Assembly (NCBI GenBank): GCA_945864765.1
Contig: CAMBDR010000122.1
Span: 1 to 8,971, forward strand
From: Janthinobacterium lividum
Lineage (GTDB): Bacteria > Pseudomonadota > Gammaproteobacteria > Burkholderiales > Burkholderiaceae_D
DNA length: 8,971 nt
Direction: 5' to 3'
Part shown: positions 1-3,920 of the stretch, piece after piece
Numbering within the stretch: position 1 is the first letter of the stretch
Layout: each line of letters opens with the position of its first letter
Translations under genes and position numbers: made by a program
The notes under the pieces: generated by a model
Database searches by the model: none
Seen by the model: the letters and a program-made list of their open reading frames with translations, nothing else
Told to the model about the DNA's origin: nothing

Positions 1-1
1 G

Positions 2-226
2 GGTTTGGATGAGCTGGGTGTGGCCTATACCAAGGGGGTGGAAAGTACCGTGATTACCTTGGGTAAACGACTCTCAAGCCGGGTGTATTTGAGTTTTGAA
101 CAGGGCGTGGGCAGTGCTACGGGTTTGGTGAAATTGCGCTATACCCTCAATCCAAGGGTATCGGTGCAAGTGCAAACGGGTGTGAATAATGCGGTAGACG
201 TATTCTATAGCTGGCGCTTTGATTGA
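2..226 (+). CDS. tamB: TamB-like translocation/assembly module protein, C-terminal end (partial)
   Basis: The last 74 codons of a gene that begins before the window; the frame is open from base 2 and stops with TGA at 224-226. The peptide is a series of alternating beta strands (ITLGKRLSSRVYLSFEQG, VKLRYTLNPRVSVQVQTG) and ends VDVFYSWRFD. This resembles the C-terminus of the TamB (DUF490) family: a K-x-L-x-x-x-x-Y-x-S-x-E-x-G stretch, then an LRY strand, then a terminal aromatic strand with D-x-x-Y-x-x-x-F. TamB is an inner-membrane-anchored periplasmic protein that works with the outer-membrane protein TamA in envelope assembly and lipid transport. The gene converges on flgN and has no evident flagellar role. 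The family call is by memory of the C-terminal pattern; only the tail is visible, so an unrelated beta-rich envelope protein cannot be excluded. Confidence 0.72.
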   Translation, partial: GLDELGVAYTKGVESTVITLGKRLSSRVYLSFEQGVGSATGLVKLRYTLNPRVSVQVQTGVNNAVDVFYSWRFD

Positions 227-227
227 G

Positions 228-286
228 TTACGACAGTTAAGCTACGACAGTGAAGCCGCTACTGTAAGCAACTACGGCAACTACGG
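228..286. repeat. short degenerate tandem repeats between tamB and flgN
   Basis: The 62-bp gap between the two convergent stop codons is almost wholly repetitive. TACGACAGT occurs twice with a 14-bp period (229-237 and 243-251), and CAACTACGG occurs twice head to tail with a 9-bp period (269-277, 278-286). On the minus strand the second pair reads GTAGTTGCC / GTAGTTGCT-like, giving a GTTGC core similar to the other intergenic arrays in this window. No protein or RNA gene is visible here. Confidence 0.7.
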
Positions 287-288
287 TA

Positions 289-774
289 TTAACCCACCAC
301 CACCCGACGGGTGGTGCTGTAGGCGGTGCTTTGGCCATTTGGCCCATAAAAGTTGCCGCCAGTTTCGGCATGAATCGGTGCTTGCAAGGTGTCAAGCGCC
401 TTTTGATTGTAAGATAATTGCTTGCTGACCAAAATGCCATTAACGCGATTCAATTCTTTGGCCGCTTTGGTGATGCTTAATAAATCTTGCCACGCGGCAC
501 TCACTTTGTCTTGATTGATACTCGCCAACCAGGCTTGCATGTTTTGCTCTTCAGGGGCAAAACCTGCCATGGCCAGCGCACGATGCCGTTGTTGGGCTAA
601 TTCGGATACTTGCGCCACAATTTTCGATTTCTGCTCGGTAATGGATTGCAAGCCATTGATATCCGCAGCGATCAAATACGCCTGCTCGACCTTCATTAAT
701 TCGATCAAATTTGCTAATGCTTGATGCTCTTCGTGCAAACTGGACATCGGGTCGATTGCGGGTGTCGTGGTCAT
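289..774 (-). CDS. flgN: FlgN, flagellar export chaperone for FlgK/FlgL
   Basis: A 161-residue, mostly alpha-helical cytoplasmic protein with the length and pattern of FlgN. In the known family FlgN binds the hook-filament junction proteins FlgK and FlgL and delivers them to the flagellar type III export gate. Visible support: a long N-terminal amphipathic helix (about residues 11-60, with LHEEHQALANLIELMKVEQA), the family-type helix NRVNGILVSKQLSYNQKAL near residues 108-126, and a C-terminal tail YGPNGQ...RRVVVG that I associate with betaproteobacterial FlgN proteins. The ATG is preceded by GGAGA (786-790), which overlaps the 3' end of flgM. FlgM and FlgN are separated by only 8 bases, so they are surely cotranscribed, here probably from the sigma-28 promoter upstream of flgM. 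Length is typical and nothing is broken. Confidence 0.9.
   Translation of the reverse strand: MTTTPAIDPMSSLHEEHQALANLIELMKVEQAYLIAADINGLQSITEQKSKIVAQVSELAQQRHRALAMAGFAPEEQNMQAWLASINQDKVSAAWQDLLSITKAAKELNRVNGILVSKQLSYNQKALDTLQAPIHAETGGNFYGPNGQSTAYSTTRRVVVG
298..316. terminator. GC-rich hairpin at the flgN 3' end, possible bidirectional terminator
   Basis: CACCACCC (298-305), a 3-base loop and GGGTGGTG (309-316) form a perfect 8-bp stem over the last codons of flgN (the RRVVVG tail), a few bases from its stop. Because tamB and flgN converge here, the hairpin could slow polymerase from either side. Neither strand has a clear T tract right after the stem, so a classic intrinsic terminator is not shown. 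The inverted repeat may also simply reflect the Val/Arg codons. Confidence 0.25.
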
Positions 775-782
775 GATGCGTT

Positions 783-1073
783 TTATCTCCGGCGTGATTG
801 CAATAAGTCTTTCACTGTTTCAAGCAAGCCGTCCGCCACTTTTTCAGAATTGACCTGAAATTGGCCGCCAGCAATTGCTAACTTGATTTTCTCCACCTTC
901 TTGGTGTCGAATACACCACTTTTCCCTTCCAGAGACTGTACTTGAGGCGACAGTTGAACGCTATCCGTAGCAGTCGGGGCGGCAGAAGTCTTTTCAGCCG
1001 CCTTGGCTGTCGGGGTGGGTGTTTGTCCAATCGGCAGATTGGGCGAACTTTTCACTGAATCAATAATGGACAC
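783..1073 (-). CDS. flgM: FlgM, anti-sigma-28 factor
   Basis: A 96-residue protein with the FlgM layout: a short N-terminal export segment (MSIIDSVKSS), a disordered Pro/Ala/Thr linker (about residues 12-45), then the C-terminal sigma-binding half with DTKKVEKIKLAIAGGQF and NSEKVADGLLETVKDLL (about residues 56-92). In the known pathway FlgM binds sigma-28 (FliA) in the cytoplasm and is exported through the finished hook, which frees FliA for flagellin and other late genes. The start is GTG: the frame upstream has no better start codon, and AAGGG (1081-1085) sits 7 bases before the GTG. An ATG at 1076-1078 is out of frame. A sigma-28 promoter at 1122-1148 drives it, which gives the usual late-gene feedback. 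flgN follows 8 bases downstream. Confidence 0.92.
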   Translation of the reverse strand: MSIIDSVKSSPNLPIGQTPTPTAKAAEKTSAAPTATDSVQLSPQVQSLEGKSGVFDTKKVEKIKLAIAGGQFQVNSEKVADGLLETVKDLLQSRRR

Positions 1074-1080
1074 GGCATCA

Positions 1081-1085
1081 CCCTT
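1081..1085 (-). promoter_or_regulatory. ribosome binding site deciding the GTG start of flgM
   Basis: On the minus strand AAGGG lies 7 bases before the GTG at 1073-1071. It supports this start because no ATG is available in frame upstream before the stop at 1146-1148. Confidence 0.7.
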
Positions 1086-1094
1086 GGTGGTTGG

Positions 1095-1108
1095 GGGTAC
1101 GGATACCC
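1095..1108 (-). promoter_or_regulatory. small hairpin in the flgM mRNA leader
   Basis: On the minus strand GGGTA-TCCG-TACCC forms a perfect 5-bp stem with a UCCG loop, which fits the stable UNCG tetraloop class although the closing pair is A-U rather than C-G. It lies downstream of the predicted sigma-28 start region and about 9 bases before the Shine-Dalgarno of flgM. It could affect leader stability or ribosome access; this function is inferred only. Confidence 0.35.
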
Positions 1109-1121
1109 GGGATATGCCTAT

Positions 1122-1148
1122 GTAACGGCGGTACAGAAATAAACTTTA
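1122..1148 (-). promoter_or_regulatory. sigma-28 (FliA) promoter for flgM-flgN
   Basis: On the minus strand TAAAGTTT (1148-1141), exactly 11 bases, then GCCGTTAC (1129-1122). The enterobacterial sigma-28 consensus is TAAAGTTT-N11-GCCGATAA: the -35 box matches 8 of 8, the spacing is exact and the -10 box matches 6 of 8 including the key GCCG. The site is in the flgA-flgM gap, about 50 bases before the flgM start, which is where class 3 flgM promoters are found in other flagellated proteobacteria. It lets flgM and flgN be boosted once FliA is active. Confidence 0.85.
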
Positions 1149-1179
1149 GTGTCATCGCACATCAATTTTCGATACAGAA

Positions 1180-1971
1180 TCAATTTGCCACCTCAACCAA
1201 GCCCGCACCCTTGGCGATGGCGCTGATTTGTTGACCATTGGTGGTTCTCACTTGTATAACTTGTCCTTCACTGGCACTGCCTATGGCGCGTGCATCCGTC
1301 GATATGCTAAACCCTGTCCCCTTTGAATTCAAGCGTACCAGTTGCCCGGCTTGAATGATTTGTGGACGGCGTAAGTTGTCAAGGCGCAATGGCACGCCTG
1401 CCAATATTGGGAAAGTGCTGGTTTTATTGATTGCCTGATCCATATTGTTAATGATTCCGGGCGGAAGGGTGCATAAATCCCCTTTGGCTGTGCTTAAATG
1501 TTCTTTTTTGATTATTTGTCCTGGTGTAATCGGGCCGCTGGTGATGATGTATTCACCCAACACCTGGATTTGAACCTGGACAAAAATCGTCCAGGTTGTC
1601 GGGCTGGTACAGCGCACGCCCACGGTGCTTTTACCCCACAGGCGTCCACCTTTGGGGAGAAATGGCTGTGGCTGGTCGCATTGCGCCAGGCTCAAACGCG
1701 AATCCAGTGGCGTTACTTGCTGCGTGACCTGGCCCGGTAGCGTGTTGCTTTGCTCTTCAACAAATTGCTGCACTGCCTGTTGGATTTGCACCGGGTCTTG
1801 CCGTGCCAGTTTATTGCTTGCAGTCTGAGCCTGTGCGATGTTAAAGTGTGATGAAAATACGGAAAGCGCGGAAAGCGCCCAAAATGGGATCACGCGTGCC
1901 GTTGATGATACTCTTGATGTTGGCATGTTGGCCAACTTTAAGCCAGATAGCCAGCGCGAAAAGAATTCCAT
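1180..1971 (-). CDS. flgA: FlgA, P-ring assembly chaperone
   Basis: A 263-residue periplasmic protein with the FlgA pattern. FlgA assists FlgI subunits in forming the P ring in the peptidoglycan layer. The N-terminus carries a long signal peptide: a basic region of about 27 residues, a hydrophobic core around 28-45 and a likely cleavage after AQA (residue 48). The mature part has a Cys pair (LAQCDQ and VGVRCTSP) in the N-terminal FlgA region, followed by a C-terminal SAF-like chaperone domain (about residues 138-262) with the pattern ITPGQIIKKEHL and GQVIQVRTTNGQQISAIAKG, ending GLVEVAN. The start at 1971 is chosen for its AAGGAG at 1979-1984, 7 bases upstream; starting at Met16 (1926-1924) would give a more normal signal peptide but has no ribosome site. 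Divergent from flgB; the gap to flgM is 106 bp. Confidence 0.92.
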   Translation of the reverse strand: MEFFSRWLSGLKLANMPTSRVSSTARVIPFWALSALSVFSSHFNIAQAQTASNKLARQDPVQIQQAVQQFVEEQSNTLPGQVTQQVTPLDSRLSLAQCDQPQPFLPKGGRLWGKSTVGVRCTSPTTWTIFVQVQIQVLGEYIITSGPITPGQIIKKEHLSTAKGDLCTLPPGIINNMDQAINKTSTFPILAGVPLRLDNLRRPQIIQAGQLVRLNSKGTGFSISTDARAIGSASEGQVIQVRTTNGQQISAIAKGAGLVEVAN

Positions 1972-2035
1972 GATGTTGCTCCTTGATGTTGCTAACTGAG
2001 CTTGCTCACTGATGTTGCTAACTGAGGTTGCTCCC
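1971..2035. repeat. 13-bp tandem repeat, five units, at the flgA start
   Basis: Five consecutive 13-bp units on the plus strand: TGATGTTGCTCCT (1971), TGATGTTGCTAAC (1984), TGAGCTTGCTCAC (1997), TGATGTTGCTAAC (2010), TGAGGTTGCTCCC (2023). Units 2 and 4 are identical and TGA plus TTGCT are kept in all. The array runs from the first base of the flgA coding strand through its leader, so the Shine-Dalgarno is carved out of the first unit. It is not a mobile-element end and encodes nothing visible. Confidence 0.9.
1979..1984 (-). promoter_or_regulatory. ribosome binding site of flgA, inside a 13-bp tandem array
   Basis: On the minus strand AAGGAG lies 7 bases before the flgA ATG. It decides the start in favour of 1971 rather than the internal Met16. 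The site is made largely from the first unit of the 13-bp tandem array. Confidence 0.75.
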
Positions 2036-2061
2036 TACGATGCAATCCATTGTAGGCAACC
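2026..2061. repeat. bulged inverted repeat between flgA and flgB
   Basis: GGTTGCTCCCTAC (2026-2038) pairs with GTAGGCAACC (2052-2061): ten pairs interrupted by a 3-base bulge, around a 13-base loop. The left arm is the last unit of the 13-bp array. There is no T run on either side, so it is more likely a leader structure of flgA or an operator-like site than a terminator. Confidence 0.4.
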
Positions 2062-2114
2062 TAAGCCCGCGCCATGCCATGAATAAGGCTCGATTTAGCC
2101 CACTTCTTGAACGA

Positions 2115-2141
2115 TTGATTTTTGAGTCAGCTGGGTATGAT
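2115..2141 (+). promoter_or_regulatory. weak candidate promoter for the flgB operon
   Basis: TTGATT (2115-2120), 15 bases, then TATGAT (2136-2141), about 50 bases before flgB. The boxes resemble sigma-70 elements but the spacing is short. I see no sigma-28 or sigma-54 motif in this gap. Flagellar class 2 promoters are often activator-dependent with poor -35 boxes, so this is only a candidate. Confidence 0.22.
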
Positions 2142-2184
2142 GGCAGCTATCGGAAAAAGTTTATCGAATTCAATATCGTGTTGC

Positions 2185-2189
2185 GGAGG
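2185..2189 (+). promoter_or_regulatory. ribosome binding site choosing the second ATG of flgB
   Basis: GGAGG lies only 2 bases before the ATG at 2192 but 5 bases before the ATG at 2195. The second spacing is functional and the first is too tight, so translation probably starts at 2195. Confidence 0.65.
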
Positions 2190-2194
2190 TTATG

Positions 2195-2620
2195 ATGGTG
2201 GGAAGACTGGACGATGCGTTTCGCTTTAACGAAACCGCCTTGAGCTTGCGTGGCCAACGGCAGCAAGTATTGGCAACCAATATTGCCAATGCGGATACCC
2301 CTAACTTTAAAGCGCGTGATTTTAATTTTAATAGCGCGCTGCAAAATGTGATGGAGCGCAAGGGCAGCGATAGCCCGGCCTTAAATACCACGGCAGCCAA
2401 TCATTTGCGTGGTAATCAAAGCGATCAGAGTGATTTCACCTCCGGCGGTGTTGCGCTACAATATCGAAACCCGCCACAAGCGAGTATTGATGGCAATACG
2501 GTGGATATGGATATCGAGCGTAACCAGTTTATGGATAATGCGGTACGTTATGAAGCGAGTTTGATGTTCGCCTCGGGGCAAGTTAAAAGCTTGCTGAATG
2601 CGATACAAGGGGGGCAATAA
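2195..2620 (+). CDS. flgB: FlgB, proximal rod protein
   Basis: A 141-residue rod subunit (142 if the adjacent upstream ATG at 2192 is used). FlgB forms the part of the rod nearest the MS ring, exported by the flagellar type III apparatus without a cleaved signal. The N-terminus MVGRLDDAFRFNETALSLRGQRQQ matches the family's M-x-x-x-LDD start, followed by the axial-protein rod motif LATNIANADTPNFKARDF (about residues 27-44). The middle is variable, with NPPQASIDGNTVDMDIERNQFMDNA around 89-113, and the C-terminal helix YEASLMFASGQVKSLLNAI ends the protein. Length is typical. It is the first gene of the plus-strand operon; flgC starts 2 bases after its stop. Confidence 0.95.
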   Translation: MVGRLDDAFRFNETALSLRGQRQQVLATNIANADTPNFKARDFNFNSALQNVMERKGSDSPALNTTAANHLRGNQSDQSDFTSGGVALQYRNPPQASIDGNTVDMDIERNQFMDNAVRYEASLMFASGQVKSLLNAIQGGQ

Positions 2621-2622
2621 TC

Positions 2623-3027
2623 ATGTCATTATTCAGTGTTTTTAACGTCTCGGGTTCAGCCATGTCGGCGCAATCGCAACGCTTGAATGTGGTGGCCAGT
2701 AATTTGGCCAATGCCGATAGCGTCACCAGTACCAACGGCCAACCGTATCGCGCCAAGCAAGTCGTCTTCGCGGCACAGCCGGTCGATAGCAGCGGTGCCA
2801 CCGGGGTGCGGGTGCAGGCGGTGGTGGAAGATGCCAGCGCGCCACAATTGAGGTATGATCCGAAACATCCGTTGGCCGATGAAAAAGGGTATGTCGCGAC
2901 ACCGAATGTGAATCCGATCGAAGAGATGGTGAATATGATGTCGGCGTCGCGTTCCTACCAGACAAGTGTAGAAACAATGAATGTTGCCAAAACTTTGATC
3001 TTGAAAACGCTCACACTTGGACAATAA
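2623..3027 (+). CDS. flgC: FlgC, proximal rod protein
   Basis: A 134-residue rod subunit of normal length. FlgC packs with FlgB and FlgF between the MS ring and the distal rod. The N-terminal axial motif is visible as LNVVASNLANADSVTSTNG (about residues 22-40), with GQPYRAKQVVF after it. The C-terminal coiled-coil helix contains PNVNPIEEMVNMMSASRSYQ (about 93-112) and ends NVAKTLILKTLTLGQ; both are hallmarks of FlgC. Its AAGGGGGG Shine-Dalgarno (2608-2614) lies in the last codons of flgB, so the two genes are tightly coupled. A 123-bp gap with an 11-bp tandem array follows before flgD. Confidence 0.96.
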   Translation: MSLFSVFNVSGSAMSAQSQRLNVVASNLANADSVTSTNGQPYRAKQVVFAAQPVDSSGATGVRVQAVVEDASAPQLRYDPKHPLADEKGYVATPNVNPIEEMVNMMSASRSYQTSVETMNVAKTLILKTLTLGQ

Positions 3028-3049
3028 TGAATCACGTGGAAATTTTCCG

Positions 3050-3104
3050 CAGTTATTGCTCAGTTGTTGCTCAGTTATTGCTCAGTTATTGCGTAGTCAT
3101 TGTC
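3050..3104. repeat. 11-bp tandem repeat, five units, between flgC and flgD
   Basis: Units on the plus strand: CAGTTATTGCT (3050), CAGTTGTTGCT (3061), CAGTTATTGCT (3072), CAGTTATTGCG (3083) and a decayed TAGTCATTGTC (3094). Three units are identical or one base off. The array fills the middle of the 123-bp gap; 11 bp is not a multiple of three and the frames are broken by stops, so it is not coding. The remainder of the gap shows nothing beyond the flgD ribosome site. Confidence 0.9.
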
Positions 3105-3138
3105 TCAACCTGGCGTATGAAGTACATGAAATAATTTG

Positions 3139-3144
3139 AAGGGG
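3139..3144 (+). promoter_or_regulatory. ribosome binding site fixing the flgD start
   Basis: AAGGGG lies 6 bases before the ATG at 3151. A longer open frame begins at a TTG at 3136, but that TTG lies upstream of this ribosome site and lacks one of its own, so 3151 is the start. Confidence 0.75.
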
Positions 3145-3150
3145 TTCATC

Positions 3151-3825
3151 ATGGATGGCGTATCAGCAAGCAGTGCCAGCAACAGTCTGCAAAGCCTTAC
3201 TGGGGGTAGCAGTACTTCGGATACGAAAAAAGCGGAAGATGCGCAAGATCGCTTTCTCAAGTTACTGGTGACGCAAATGCGTAATCAAGACCCGCTCAAC
3301 CCGCTCGATAATGCGCAAGTGACTTCGCAATTGGCGCAATTGTCTACCGTCAGTGGTATCGACAAGCTCAATACCACGGTGGAAGGTTTGCAAAGCAGTT
3401 ATTCTGCCAGCCAGGCTTTGCAATCGGCCAATTTGATTGGTCATGGTGTTTTGGTGGCGGGTAATAATGTTACGCTAGCCAATGGTCGGGCAGCATTGGG
3501 TGTGGAAATGACCGAACCTGCCGATAATGTCAAAGTGGTGATCCGTGATGCGGGTAACCGCATTTTGCACACGGCAGACCTGGGTGCGCAGGAAATCGGC
3601 ACCCTGCCGCTGGCGTGGGATGGTTTGGATGATAAAGGTGTGAAAGTGCCCGACGGTAAATACAAAGTGGAAGTGGTCGCGACCCGTGGCGGCACGGCGG
3701 TGGCAGGGGCGCATCCGCTGGCGTATGGCCAGGTGAGCAGTGTCTCAACCGGGGCGCAGGGCGTAAAATTAAATCTGCAAGGCGCAACTTCGGTCAACTT
3801 TTCTGAGGTAAAACAGATTTTGTAA
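3151..3825 (+). CDS. flgD: FlgD, hook cap / hook scaffold protein
   Basis: A 224-residue hook-cap protein. FlgD sits at the tip of the growing hook, guides FlgE polymerisation and is discarded when FlgK replaces it. The N-terminal part is a low-complexity Ser/Thr/Gly segment (residues 1-25), then the family signature RFLKLLVTQMRNQDPLNPLD followed by NAQVTSQLAQLSTVSGIDKL (about 33-72). The C-terminal half is the FlgD Ig-like region, with LPLAWDGLDDKGVKVPDGKY near residues 153-172, and ends NFSEVKQIL. Length is typical for the family. The flanking gaps on both sides carry tandem arrays of different unit size. Confidence 0.95.
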   Translation: MDGVSASSASNSLQSLTGGSSTSDTKKAEDAQDRFLKLLVTQMRNQDPLNPLDNAQVTSQLAQLSTVSGIDKLNTTVEGLQSSYSASQALQSANLIGHGVLVAGNNVTLANGRAALGVEMTEPADNVKVVIRDAGNRILHTADLGAQEIGTLPLAWDGLDDKGVKVPDGKYKVEVVATRGGTAVAGAHPLAYGQVSSVSTGAQGVKLNLQGATSVNFSEVKQIL

Positions 3826-3837
3826 TCGCATTCCCGA

Positions 3838-3909
3838 ATTGAATTGCCTGCTGCATTGCTTATTGAATGACCTATTGAATTGCCTATTAAATTGCGTATT
3901 AATAAAATC
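3838..3909. repeat. 12-bp tandem repeat, five to six units, between flgD and flgE
   Basis: Units on the plus strand: ATTGAATTGCCT (3838), GCTGCATTGCTT (3850, diverged), ATTGAATGACCT (3862), ATTGAATTGCCT (3874), ATTAAATTGCGT (3886) and a decayed ATTAATAAAATC (3898). Units 1 and 4 are identical. The array occupies nearly the whole 95-bp gap and ends just before the flgE Shine-Dalgarno (AGGAGA, 3910-3915). It contains in-frame stops and is not coding. Confidence 0.88.
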
Positions 3910-3920
3910 AGGAGAACACC

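Noticed and set aside
2140..2155. TGATGGCAGCTATCGG, resembling half of an enteric FlhDC box
   Set aside because: Only the ATGGCAG part matches, the second half-site is not visible, and it lies downstream of the only candidate -10 box. Too weak to call.
3038..3048. GGAAATTTTCC dyad after flgC
   Set aside because: Arms of five bases around one centre base, with no repeat elsewhere in the window and no link to a known regulator site I can name.
1971..3909. Tandem arrays considered as a CRISPR array or mobile-element ends
   Set aside because: Units are 11-13 bp with no spacers, differ between gaps, and no transposase, integrase or cas gene is present.
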